64,000 nt of DNA from Roseiarcus sp963798015 (GTDB lineage: Bacteria; Pseudomonadota; Alphaproteobacteria; Rhizobiales; Beijerinckiaceae): the NCBI GenBank assembly GCA_963798015.1, contig CAWCSA010000005.1, positions 124,001-188,000 on the forward strand. Reading direction: 5' to 3'. Of the stretch, positions 28,030 through 36,228 are shown piece by piece; position 1 is the stretch's first letter, and each line of letters opens with the position of its first letter. The position numbers and the translations under genes are program-made. Under the pieces are notes generated by a model that saw only the letters and a list, made by a program, of their open reading frames with translations, was not told the origin of the DNA and made no database searches.

Positions 28030-28813
28030 TCCCGCCGCTGGCGCGATCACCATCATGCTACGCAGCCTCAAAATGCATGGCATGGCTCAGGCGGTCGGCG
28101 AGTTGACCGAGCAAGGCTCCCCGGCCTTCGAAGCCGCTTTGCCGATCCTGTCGCAGCTTCTGAAAGCGGAGACGGCCGACAGAGAGGTCAGATCAACGGC
28201 CTACCAGCTCAAGGCGGCGCGCTTTCCGACGTATCGCGACCTCGCCGGGTTCGACTTCGCCAGCAGCGAGGTCAACGAGGCGCTCGTACGACAACTCCAT
28301 CGTTGCGAGTTCCTGGAAGATACTCACAATGTCGTCCTGGTCGGCGGCCCCGGCACGGGTAAGACGCATCTCGCTACGGCGATCGGCGTCCAGGCCATCG
28401 AGCATCACCGCAAGCGCGTCCGGTTCTTCTCCACGGTCGAACTCGTCAACGCTCTCGAACAAGAGAAGCTTCAGGGCAAACCCGGCCAGATCGCGGCGCG
28501 GCTCACCCATTCCGATCTCGTCATCCTCGACGAACTCGGCTACCTGCCGTTCAGCGCCTCCGGCGGGGCATTGCTCTTCCATCTGCTGAGCAAGCTCTAC
28601 GAGCGCACCAGCGTCATCATCACGACCAATCTCAGCTTCGGCGAGTGGGCCACCGTGTTCGGCGACCCGAAGATGACGACCGCGCTGCTCGATCGTCTTA
28701 CCTACCGCTGCCACATCCTCGAAACCGGAAACGACAGCTTCCGCTTCAAAAACAGCTCGGCGAATGCCGCCAAACCCGCAAAGGAGAAATCTCGGAACTT
28801 GACGAACGCCTGA
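28019..28813 (+). CDS. istB: IS21 helper ATPase IstB
   Basis: 264 residues from ATG 28019, overlapping the end of istA. AAA+ ATPase related to DnaC: Walker A VLVGGPGTGKTHLATAIG, Walker B LVILDELGYLPF, sensor SVIITTNLSFGEW and arginine-finger region LLDRLTYRCHILE. It assembles on target DNA and recruits IstA. All ATPase motifs are intact, so the element could be active. Confidence 0.95.
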   Translation: MRHNPAAGAITIMLRSLKMHGMAQAVGELTEQGSPAFEAALPILSQLLKAETADREVRSTAYQLKAARFPTYRDLAGFDFASSEVNEALVRQLHRCEFLEDTHNVVLVGGPGTGKTHLATAIGVQAIEHHRKRVRFFSTVELVNALEQEKLQGKPGQIAARLTHSDLVILDELGYLPFSASGGALLFHLLSKLYERTSVIITTNLSFGEWATVFGDPKMTTALLDRLTYRCHILETGNDSFRFKNSSANAAKPAKEKSRNLTNA

Positions 28814-28894
28814 ACCCGAAACCATCATCAAGCCGGGTCAGTTCTCAATGGAAACCCCGGGTCAAATCTCAGCGGAAATCGACACTCGCACATG

Positions 28895-29040
28895 TGGGCG
28901 AAGACAGCGACGCGTTTCGCGCGCGATGGCCTTTTGCCGCCGCTCCTGCCGGCCATCGTGGGCAACCACTGGTTCGAGCCCGCGACCGCCGCCTATCTGG
29001 GCGCGGCCATGATCGGCATTGTCCTCGCGTTCTGCCGGCT
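28895..29040 (+). pseudogene. Fragment of an MFS transporter (YbfB/YjiJ-like)
   Basis: Immediately to the right of the IS21 end, one frame reads TRFARDGLLPPLLPAIVGNH then WFEPATAAYLGAAMIGIVL, which resembles the first helix pair of YbfB/YjiJ-type MFS proteins (GRFAY..LLP..., ..GYLGAAN). The remainder of the gene is missing: the frame loses similarity after about 29030. Probably a gene cut by the IS21 insertion or by a linked deletion. Similarity judged by eye only. Confidence 0.35.
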
Positions 29041-29277
29041 CCGGACCAGAAACACCTCGCGCAGCAAAGGAACGGGTCCGAGCTTGCAATGCTGCAGACC
29101 AGGCTCCGCTCTGCAGATGTAATGGGGCAGAGGTGCAACGCCGACGCCTGAGCGCGCCGCGATGGCTTGCGAACTGGTTGTTCGCGCGGGAAGGGGCGCC
29201 GTGCGGGGAAAATGGCAGGACGAGATCTCTCGCCATTGCTCTCGGGTCGAACGGCCAGCGTAGAGTAAAGGATTAAT

Positions 29278-29403
29278 ATGTTTCACTCAGTTGACCAGGT
29301 TTTAGCGCATGGCGTAGACGGTGATTTTGTCGATCTTGGATGCGCTATTGGTCAGTCGTCTGTGTTGATCTCGAAGATAATCAAAAGCCATAAACCTACT
29401 TAA
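29278..29403 (+). pseudogene. N-terminal fragment of a class I SAM methyltransferase-like protein
   Basis: 41 codons from ATG 29278 with a good RBS (AAAGGA 5-10 bases upstream). MFHSVDQVLAHGVDGDFVDL continues GCAIGQSSVLISKII, which contains the DLGCxxG-type glycine loop of SAM methyltransferases (macrocin O-methyltransferase-like spacing) and then stops at TAA 29401. A whole enzyme would need some 200 residues, so this is a truncated gene or a very short peptide. Confidence 0.4.
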
Positions 29404-29412
29404 GTTATTGGG

Positions 29413-29583
29413 GTGCCGCTAGTTCTAATTGCTCATAATTTATTCGGTGTTCCGATTATTACGACAGTTATTATACCGGTTACTATAGCAAACATCGTTA
29501 TTATGATCAGCATGTTATTTTCCTCCGCGGAAACGCCCGCCTTTGGCAATCCGAAAGTAAACTCAGCCGACGGCTCATCATAA
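29413..29583 (+). CDS. Possible small hydrophobic protein
   Basis: 56 residues from GTG 29413: VPLVLIAHNLFGVPIITTVI followed by IPVTIANIVIMISMLF is one long hydrophobic segment, then a polar tail. No RBS is visible. Codon use is AT-rich, unlike the GC-rich bulk of the window but like the neighbouring 29677 gene. May be a real small membrane protein or the tail of a lost gene. Confidence 0.25.
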   Translation: MPLVLIAHNLFGVPIITTVIIPVTIANIVIMISMLFSSAETPAFGNPKVNSADGSS

Positions 29584-29676
29584 GTCAGCGCAGGACTTAT
29601 TAATAAATCACAGACTTACAATGGAGTCAATTGATTCCTGTTGCAAGGCGATAAGAAGCTCTGCTAAATACCGATT

Positions 29677-30123
29677 ATGAGCTATGCCGACAGCATCCGG
29701 ACTCTGCGAGCGGGTCGTAATTGGACGCAGGGGGATCTTGCGAAACAGATCGGCGGCGGAATCACGAATCAATCGGTTTCAGGCTGGGAACGTGGGATTT
29801 CCAAGCCGTCCAGAGAAAACATATTTGAATTATCCAGGATTTTTGGCATTCCAGTCGAACGGTTTCAGGCTGAAGGCGATAAGGCGGACCTCTCCCCGCC
29901 GATTCGGGAAACAGCGTCCGCTGGTTCGGCTAGCCTCGTCTTTGTGGCAATCGAGGAAACGCTCCGGGCAGCGGGGATCAGTGAACCTGCTGCGGCAGAA
30001 ATCGCCGAAGTCGTCGAGCTAGCGTTAGAGAACCTGAGAGTTCCCCATGGGATGACCGCGCAAGCGGCCCTGAGGCGAATTATTGGTTGGGAAGTTCCGG
30101 AGATTCTAGCGCGGAAACAATAG
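29677..30123 (+). CDS. XRE-family helix-turn-helix regulator
   Basis: 148 residues. Residues 5-60 form a Cro/CI-type HTH (LRAGRNWTQGDLAKQIGGG, QSVSGWERGISKPSRENIFE), followed by a linker and a helical C-terminal region (SEPAAAEIAEVVELALENL) that may dimerise. Its 3' end overlaps the convergent PAS-like gene by 44 bases. The region is richer in A and T than the rest of the window, suggesting acquisition by transfer. Possible phage or island regulator; target unknown. Confidence 0.85.
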   Translation: MSYADSIRTLRAGRNWTQGDLAKQIGGGITNQSVSGWERGISKPSRENIFELSRIFGIPVERFQAEGDKADLSPPIRETASAGSASLVFVAIEETLRAAGISEPAAAEIAEVVELALENLRVPHGMTAQAALRRIIGWEVPEILARKQ

Positions 30124-30520
30124 CGGACAGGTCGGAATAGTCCTCGGTGCTCAGCGCCGGACGTGACCAGCCCGTCGAGATCACGCCGACAATCTCACCA
30201 TCTCGCCCGCGCAGGGGCCGATAGTTCCGAGTGAGCAAGATCTCTCGGCCGTTAAGGAAAAGCGGGCGGTTTGAACAGCTGATCGTCTTGCCACTGAAAA
30301 TTACGTCGCGGACTTCCTCGCCGCTCAGTAAGAACGTTCTATTGATTATCGATATGCCCAGCGGCAGCGCGTCAATCCTGGCGCTGGCTTCATTTTGAAA
30401 CGCAACGATGCTGTCACGACCCAATGTGACTAGCAGCTCCATCGCCCAATCCCCAATCTTCCTGTGGAAGTTATCTCCACAAAATGGTTGAGACAAAACA
30501 ATTTTTTGTGAACGAGCCAT
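30080..30520 (-). CDS. PAS-domain-like protein
   Basis: 146 residues from ATG 30520 (ATG 30442, MELLVTLGRDSIVAF, is an equally possible start). The C-terminal half reads like the last PAS strands: ISCSNRPLFLNGREILLTRN, YRPLRGRDGEIVGVISTGW. No output domain is attached, so it may be a stand-alone sensor. It converges on and overlaps the XRE regulator gene, so the pair would produce complementary 3' transcripts. Ligand unknown. Confidence 0.6.
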   Translation of the reverse strand: MARSQKIVLSQPFCGDNFHRKIGDWAMELLVTLGRDSIVAFQNEASARIDALPLGISIINRTFLLSGEEVRDVIFSGKTISCSNRPLFLNGREILLTRNYRPLRGRDGEIVGVISTGWSRPALSTEDYSDLSAIVSALESPELPNQ

Positions 30521-30614
30521 TTGCGTTAAACACCATTTACTTTACGATCAATTGATTTGGGATTTTACCAGTTTACATCTTGCCAGCCGGCAGCCAACTC
30601 ACTGCGGCGCGGCC

Positions 30615-31685
30615 TTAGCCGTGTTCATGGCGATGGTGGATGTCCGGGTAGTGCGCATGCCGGTGCCGAAGCGGCTCATGCCGATGCCCGTGAGAGTGCG
30701 GCTCGGTCACCGGCCCCTCGTGCGCATGGCGATGATGTTCGTCGTGGACGTGGCTGTGCTCGTGCTCGATGGCCTCGTGCGCGTGTTCATGGGCATGCCG
30801 TTCGGTCAGATGCAGCCAGACGCCGAACGCCATCAACAAGCCCGCAATGACCAATTGTGGAGTGATCGGCTCGCCTAGCAGGTCAATCGCGATGACCGCG
30901 CCAAGGAACGGAGCGAGCGAGAAATAAGCCCCAGTCCGAGCGCTGCCGAGATGGCGCAGCGCCAATACAAACAGCACGAGGCTTAGGCCCACGCCGCAGA
31001 ATCCGACGACCAACGCCGCGCCCGTCGCGCCGATCGATGGCATGCGCGCTCCAAGAAGCAGCGCCATGATCAGATTTACGGTTCCTGCCACAACGCCCTT
31101 GGTCAGTGCAATGACCACGGGGTCCGCTACCGAAAGCCTCCGGGTCAGATTGTTGTCGACGCCCCATGCAAGGCAGGCGGCGGCGATCAACAATCCGCCT
31201 TCGTCGACACGAATTCCCTGGCCTTGCCAAGATAGCGCGAGCGCGCCCGCAAGAATCGCCGCCGCGCCAAGCAGCACTCTTCGGTCGACATTTTCCCGAA
31301 AGACAACCCAGGCGATCGCCACGGTCGCCAGTCCTTCGAGATTGAGGAGCAGAGAGCCGGACGTGGCGGACGTTCGGGCGAGCCCGAGCATTAAGAACAG
31401 CGGCCCTAGGATTCCGCCGAATGTGACGATCGCGATCATCCAGGGCGCATCAGCACGCCGTAACGGCGCCTCCGGGTTCCGAACGCCAAGGATGGAGCGC
31501 GCCGCCTGACCGATCATGAGGCCAAGGCCCGCCCCCAGATAGAGAAGGCCAGCCAAGAGTTGGGGATCGCTCGCTTCCACGAGCAGTTTTGCGAATGGGG
31601 TCGAGGCGCCGAACAGGACAGCCGACGCCAGCGCAAGAGGAACGCCTGGCCAAAGAGGGCTTCGCGCCGAGACGCTCTGGGACAT
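30615..31685 (-). CDS. EamA/DMT-family transporter with histidine-rich C-terminal tail
   Basis: 356 residues from ATG 31685 (MSQSVSARSPLWPG); upstream in-frame residues are not protein-like. Ten predicted transmembrane helices in two EamA repeats (AVLFGASTPFAKLLVEA; ACLAWGVDNNLTRRLS). After the last helix at about residue 290 comes a 65-residue tail containing 24 histidines, many as H-x-H with Glu/Arg. Such tails occur in metal exporters (RcnA, CDF proteins), so export of a divalent metal is a reasonable inference, although EamA proteins mostly carry metabolites. Confidence 0.88.
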   Translation of the reverse strand: MSQSVSARSPLWPGVPLALASAVLFGASTPFAKLLVEASDPQLLAGLLYLGAGLGLMIGQAARSILGVRNPEAPLRRADAPWMIAIVTFGGILGPLFLMLGLARTSATSGSLLLNLEGLATVAIAWVVFRENVDRRVLLGAAAILAGALALSWQGQGIRVDEGGLLIAAACLAWGVDNNLTRRLSVADPVVIALTKGVVAGTVNLIMALLLGARMPSIGATGAALVVGFCGVGLSLVLFVLALRHLGSARTGAYFSLAPFLGAVIAIDLLGEPITPQLVIAGLLMAFGVWLHLTERHAHEHAHEAIEHEHSHVHDEHHRHAHEGPVTEPHSHGHRHEPLRHRHAHYPDIHHRHEHG

Positions 31686-31800
31686 GGCGCAGGTTACCAC
31701 GGCGGCGCGCGAAAAAATTCGAGCGCGGAATTTTGCAGAAGCCAAGACCGCGTGTCTCACGCAATCAACGGCGAAAGAAAGATCGGAGCGTCTGTGAGAA

Positions 31801-31890
31801 CTTTTTTTATTAGAATTCGCTGCAACCCATTGAAAAGTGCCGATTCTGGCAACTAAATCCAAGCTTTATTTGGTTTTGCTTGGATTTATT
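31801..31890 (+). other. Attachment-site-like element B
   Basis: Between the EamA gene and the DUF2937 gene. Core GCAACCCATTGAAAAGT at 31822-31838, one base different from elements A and C, preceded by CTTTTTTTATTAG (31801-31813). To its right AAATCCAAGC (31855-31864) is inverted as GCTTGGATTT (31878-31887), a perfect 10-bp inverted repeat; element A carries the related direct repeat AAATCCAAGG. Same inferred role as elements A and C. Confidence 0.45.
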
Positions 31891-32006
31891 TGGCTGGCGC
31901 GGCCTCGCGTGTTATCCCCTTGCTTAAACTCGGGCGCCGCAGTTCTGTCCAACTGAGTTTGGGATCTGCGCTATGCTCGTCCCGGGTCAATCGGACGGGT
32001 CAGTCG

Positions 32007-32510
32007 ATGTTGGCGCGTAGACTTGCTTTGGCGATCGCGGTGCTGGCCGGCCTGATCGGCTCGCAGGCGCCCGAATTCGCGCAGCAATACCGCCAGCGCC
32101 TGGGCGGCGCGCTCGAAGAGCTCAACCGAATCGTGTCCGAGTTCGACACCGAGGTTCAGCGCCAGAACCTGTCCCGCGCCGAGGCCTTGAAGCGGCTCGA
32201 GGATAATACCGACCCTTTGGCGCGCGCCCGCGGCGAGGACATGGGCAAGGCGATCGAGCGCGCCGACCGTCTCAACGAGCAGATTCAGGCGATGAACTCG
32301 GCCGGCCCGCTCATGCGCCTTTACGTCGAGGCGACGAACTTCGATCCTGAGATCGCGCACAGCGCGCTCGACAATTACGAGCCCGCCGAGCCGCTGTCGG
32401 TCGGCGCTCTGACGTCCGGCGGCCTTGCCGCCCTTTGGGGATGGGCGGCCACGCGCCTCGTCGCATGGCCGTTCAGCCGCCGCTCCCGCCTTCGCGCGGC
32501 GCGGGTGTAA
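32007..32510 (+). CDS. DUF2937 family protein
   Basis: 167 residues from ATG 32007 (MLARRLALAIAVLAGLIGSQ). Hydrophobic N-terminal segment, then a helical stretch PEFAQQYRQRLGGALEELNR and VSEFDTEVQRQNLSRAEALK, matching DUF2937, and a final transmembrane helix (LTSGGLAALWGWAATRLVAW) with a basic tail. Small inner-membrane protein of unknown role. It starts about 170 bases from att-like element B. Confidence 0.75.
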   Translation: MLARRLALAIAVLAGLIGSQAPEFAQQYRQRLGGALEELNRIVSEFDTEVQRQNLSRAEALKRLEDNTDPLARARGEDMGKAIERADRLNEQIQAMNSAGPLMRLYVEATNFDPEIAHSALDNYEPAEPLSVGALTSGGLAALWGWAATRLVAWPFSRRSRLRAARV

Positions 32511-32547
32511 TCGCAGGCGGCGAACACGGGATAGGCCGGCGCCGAAC

Positions 32548-34509
32548 TTACGTGAAAGCAAGCATGCCGGGGTTGGCGGCGACCAGCGAAGGGGTCACCC
32601 CCGTCAGCGCAAGGCTGTCGCCGTGCGTGTCGGAGATCGTCAGGCCGGATGAAGTCCTGGTGGCCTGGGACATGACGGCCGCCAAGTTCTCCGCCTGCGT
32701 CATGCCCGGGGTCAAATAGGAGAAAGCGGACTTCGCCAGTTGGATCGAATCAGGACTTGCGCCCGAGGCGTTATAGCCGTTGATCGTTTCCTTGCCGAAG
32801 CCCGCGCTGAAGATGAATTGCTCGCCGCCGCTGGTGGTCGCGTCGATGGTCTCGATGGCATGGTAGGTGAGCGGATCGCTACCCGTCCCCACCTGCAGGG
32901 ATTCGCTGGCGCCCCCCCTCGTGACCGTCTGACTGGGATCGTAGAGGACCAGTTTGTTTGCGTTCGAGCTCACATTCAGATCATCCGCGGCAAGATCTTC
33001 GTAAGCGGACCCATAGAACGATTCGTACGAAGTATAGGCTGTGCTCTGAACGTTGGAATACGCATATTCAGTCGGCGCCCCGGCGGCCGTCGTCAATTTC
33101 GTATGGGACAACGCGGCGCCATTCGCCAAATCCGTCGACGACTGAGTCGGCGTGAGCGCGAAATTGGCGGCCGTGAGGGGTTTCAGTCCCTCGAGCGTGA
33201 TCGTAAAATCGGCCGTGGTATCGCCGGCGAGGGCCGCTTGGACAGTCGTGGTGTCGTTCGTCGGATTGAGTTGATAGCGCACCTGAGCGCTCCCGCTGAA
33301 TGGAGCGGAGCCGACGAAGGTGAAATTCTGGACGCCGGTCGTGAGGATGTCAGCGTCGATGCTGCTGAGATCGATCACATCCTTCGCCGGATCAATCCCG
33401 GTCACAAGGTCGCCACCGTCACCGAGGGCGAGATAGGTCAGAATGTTCGCGCCTTGACCGCCGTGCAGAATTTGGTATCCGAAACCACCGACAAAATTCG
33501 TTTCGCCGGAGCCCGCCGCACCCAGCTGCGCCGATTTATATCCGTTTCCTAGGAGCGTTGTCGGCGCCGTCCCGGTTTCGCCGGCCCCACCGGGGGTCCC
33601 AGAGACGACATTCGCCGTTGGGGGGACATAGGCCGCGAGCGCCTGGGCTGAGGCGGTCGGATTCGAGAAGTCGACGGTCGTTATCCCGGTCACGGTCGCC
33701 ATACTGTCAGTGCCGGGGTAATATTGGCCGTACCAATCAAATCCGATGTCGTTGTTTGTGACCGACACGTTGCTGATCGTGTTGTTGGTGTTCGGAGCTG
33801 TGACTTCGAAATTAAACCCAGAGCCGATCAAATAATTGCCTGAAACAGTCACATCGTTTGTGTTGCCGTACTCGTCCGTAATGCGAATGTCGGAGTTGGA
33901 AACGCCCGGCGCGCCGGCGTTCGCCGTTTCTTCGATAAAATTGTCGGTGATACTAACCGGCCCGGTCGTATCCGGAACATAAATCGCGTCGGCGTGCGCT
34001 GCCGTCAGATATCCCTCGCCGGAAAAATAGTTGCCGGTCACGACGCCTTGCTGAATGGCGATCGAGTCGGCCGGCGAATTGAGAAAAGTGTTGTCCTCAA
34101 TCGTTATGCCCAGCGAGGAACTGATCCAGACATTTCTCTCAGTCGGCGATTTGCTGCCCGTGAAGGTACAATTCTCCACCGTGGCGCCGCTGAAATTGCC
34201 CGTTTGATTGATCGCCCAAAAACTGCTCGTGTCGGCGAACGTGCAGTCTCTGACCGTGACATCATTGGCCTCAAGGAGGACAGTCGCGTCGCCGAAATTG
34301 ATGCCGCTGAGCACAGCGCCGGCCTGAGTGACATATACGACATTTGCAGATGGGGAATAATAGTAGGGCGCGTGATTGTTTTGGCTGATTTTCGTAACGT
34401 CGAGGAGCGAAGACGTCGCGTACGGATTGCCGGTCATCGTGTCGATGCCCGGCAAGACGGCGCCGGGGTCGGCGGCGCGGATCGTCTGGATTTCTGCGGC
34501 GGTGAGCAT
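32548..34509 (-). CDS. Right-handed beta-helix protein with RTX/serralysin-like C-terminal region
   Basis: About 653 residues from ATG 34509 (MLTAAEIQTIRAADPG); earlier in-frame codons lack an ATG. Residues 40-300 are short beta-helix turns (VLSGINFGDATVLLEANDVT; VRDCTFADTSSFWAINQTGN), a fold common in polysaccharide lyases and surface proteins. The rest resembles calcium-binding secretion domains of alphaproteobacterial type I substrates (GYQILHGGQGANILTYLALG; FIFSAGFGKETINGYNASG). There is no N-terminal signal peptide, consistent with type I secretion. It lies beside exosortase and sugar transferase genes, so an exopolysaccharide-related role is plausible; no catalytic residues were identified. 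Confidence 0.8.
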   Translation of the reverse strand: MLTAAEIQTIRAADPGAVLPGIDTMTGNPYATSSLLDVTKISQNNHAPYYYSPSANVVYVTQAGAVLSGINFGDATVLLEANDVTVRDCTFADTSSFWAINQTGNFSGATVENCTFTGSKSPTERNVWISSSLGITIEDNTFLNSPADSIAIQQGVVTGNYFSGEGYLTAAHADAIYVPDTTGPVSITDNFIEETANAGAPGVSNSDIRITDEYGNTNDVTVSGNYLIGSGFNFEVTAPNTNNTISNVSVTNNDIGFDWYGQYYPGTDSMATVTGITTVDFSNPTASAQALAAYVPPTANVVSGTPGGAGETGTAPTTLLGNGYKSAQLGAAGSGETNFVGGFGYQILHGGQGANILTYLALGDGGDLVTGIDPAKDVIDLSSIDADILTTGVQNFTFVGSAPFSGSAQVRYQLNPTNDTTTVQAALAGDTTADFTITLEGLKPLTAANFALTPTQSSTDLANGAALSHTKLTTAAGAPTEYAYSNVQSTAYTSYESFYGSAYEDLAADDLNVSSNANKLVLYDPSQTVTRGGASESLQVGTGSDPLTYHAIETIDATTSGGEQFIFSAGFGKETINGYNASGASPDSIQLAKSAFSYLTPGMTQAENLAAVMSQATRTSSGLTISDTHGDSLALTGVTPSLVAANPGMLAFT

Positions 34510-34826
34510 GCGATTGGGCCTCGGTCGCGGCGCGGGAAAGCCCGCCGATCGAGAAATAGATGGCTGCCATTGTCGGCTGTTGAACTTGACTGTTAAAATT
34601 ACAATGATAAAACGGTCTTTGTAGTCGGTTTGGTTCTTCAGGGGCGTCAGCGCTGTCAACAGCGACTCTTTTCTCGGTTTTTTTTTGCTAAAATCGAGTC
34701 ACTTACGTCACAGCGACTGCAAGTAGGTGTGTTGATCGTTAATGGCGGACGAAGCGGCCCGTCGAGCAAGTGAGGCGCTCTCAGAGGCGTGAAGAACAGT
34801 CTCCGAGCGCGGCCGTGCGTTGTGGA

Positions 34827-35072
34827 TCAAGCGGGACTATGTCTAACGATAATAAAGGTGTAGCCAATCCCAGCGACGATCAGGATGACAGCCAGGATAT
34901 TCATTAGGACGTCGCTTCCAGCGTGGTTGCCGACCTGATTGGCGATCGCGAAGGCCGCAGCCGGCAGCATGAAATGGGCTAGGATTTTCATGCCCCCTTC
35001 CGTGAACATGAAATAAGTCACGACCATGCATATGAAGCATATGACAGTAACGAAATCATAAACGGTCTGCAT
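34827..35072 (-). CDS. XrtV sorting system accessory protein
   Basis: 81 residues with two or three transmembrane helices. The start MQTVYDFVTVICFICMVVTY and the later ANQVGNHAGSDVLMNILAVI resemble the small accessory protein consistently found beside exosortase V genes (MQTVYDWVTV...ANYVGN in relatives, from memory). It follows xrtV at 158 bases on the same strand. Biochemical role unknown. Confidence 0.75.
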   Translation of the reverse strand: MQTVYDFVTVICFICMVVTYFMFTEGGMKILAHFMLPAAAFAIANQVGNHAGSDVLMNILAVILIVAGIGYTFIIVRHSPA

Positions 35073-35230
35073 CAGGTGCGTCCAACTGTTTCGGCCGCGT
35101 GCTTAGCAAGCCGGTCCCCTTACCCAAATTATGCTGCAAAAACGTAAAGCAGCCGCCAATCCGGCTGAGGCGCAAAAAGCCGCCTGCTTGCGCCTATGCC
35201 GCGGCCCGCCGAATTTTTCGTTACAAGCGT

Positions 35231-36166
35231 TCAGGCCGCGCTTCTCGCGCTTTTTGATCCGAGCGCCTTTCCAGCGAGGAATTCGGCGCCGATGAGTACC
35301 CGATCCAAAACGAAGAACAGGACCAGCGCGAAGACAAACAACGCTATGCCTGTGAGGTCGTGAAACAGGCCCTCGATCGTATCGACCCCTATGTAATAGG
35401 CTCCCAAAACCAGCGTCATCACACGGAAGACATTGGCTAGGACGGTGATTGGAACAATAGATAGGATCAAGAGCACCTTCCGGATCGGACGGTTGCCTAC
35501 AAACTCATGAATGTAGAAGATACCGATCGCCGACAGGGCGAAAATCGAATTCACGCCAGAGCAAGCGTCTTTGACCATGAGCTCGTACGAGCCGATCATG
35601 ATCATGACGCCGTTCTGCGCCACCGGGTAGCCGAGATCGTAAAGCACATTCGACACGATGTCGGAAATCCAGACCTTCAGCGGCACGGTGAAGGCGTCGA
35701 GCAGCCAGTTGGGGGGCGGCACCGAGAAGATAAGAAAGGCGAGCGGAAAGCTGAAAACGCGGGCCAGCGGCCAACCGCCGATGAGCAATAGGCATCCCAA
35801 CAGCACCGGGATTTGGGTCGCAACCTCGATCATCGGGATGTCTTGCGACCGCGTGACCGCCATCAGCAGCAGCGATAGGAGCAAAATGATCCAGCCGGCG
35901 ATGGGGGCTGGGCGAAATTCGATGGCCTTGAGCCTGTCGCGTTGCTGCCAGGCCAGCCATGCGGCGGCCAGCATGATGAGGGGACCGTGTCCCTCCTGCT
36001 CGGTTTGCCACGCGCCCCCCGCAAGCCTCAAGTAGGTCGGCAGGTAAGCGACAAAGAATGAGGCCGCAAGCGCTCCAAGGAAAACCAGATTGACGCCGCG
36101 ACCTTCGACGCGGGTCAACAGGGCGGCGGCCCGAACGGGCTCAGTTTTCAGCGACTCGATTGACAT
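35231..36166 (-). CDS. xrtV: Exosortase V
   Basis: 311 residues from ATG 36166, after GAGAGAGATAGG; the frame continues upstream without similarity. Multi-spanning membrane cysteine protease/transpeptidase that cuts PEP-CTERM sorting signals. The catalytic triad is visible: Cys202 in VKDACSGVNSI, Arg248 in LANVFRVMTLV and His269 in GLFHDLTGI. Residues SVPPPNWLLDAFTVPLK are typical of exosortases. Assigned to type V mainly because of the accessory gene next door; exosortase B is the alternative. A PEP-CTERM protein is encoded at 44227-45435. Confidence 0.88.
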   Translation of the reverse strand: MSIESLKTEPVRAAALLTRVEGRGVNLVFLGALAASFFVAYLPTYLRLAGGAWQTEQEGHGPLIMLAAAWLAWQQRDRLKAIEFRPAPIAGWIILLLSLLLMAVTRSQDIPMIEVATQIPVLLGCLLLIGGWPLARVFSFPLAFLIFSVPPPNWLLDAFTVPLKVWISDIVSNVLYDLGYPVAQNGVMIMIGSYELMVKDACSGVNSIFALSAIGIFYIHEFVGNRPIRKVLLILSIVPITVLANVFRVMTLVLGAYYIGVDTIEGLFHDLTGIALFVFALVLFFVLDRVLIGAEFLAGKALGSKSARSAA

Positions 36167-36228
36167 GCCTATCTCTCTCGTGTCCCGTACGCCTTCACCG
36201 ACCGAATGTTCCGCCGCGGCCCCCGTCT

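Larger units (their letters stand above)
26385..28884 (+). mobile_element. IS21-family insertion sequence
   Basis: Element of about 2500 bp carrying istA and istB. Ends: left TGTTGATTTCCACTGAGAGC, right (reverse complement) TGTCGATTTCCGCTGAGATT, both starting TG and continuing with GACCCGGG; internal sub-terminal copies of the CTGAC motif (GAGAACTGACCC at the left, GGGTCAGTTCTC at the right) match the multiple-repeat ends of IS21 elements. I see no target duplication (left flank CCTTAGA, right flank CTCGCAC), so a later rearrangement at one side is possible. Confidence 0.85.
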
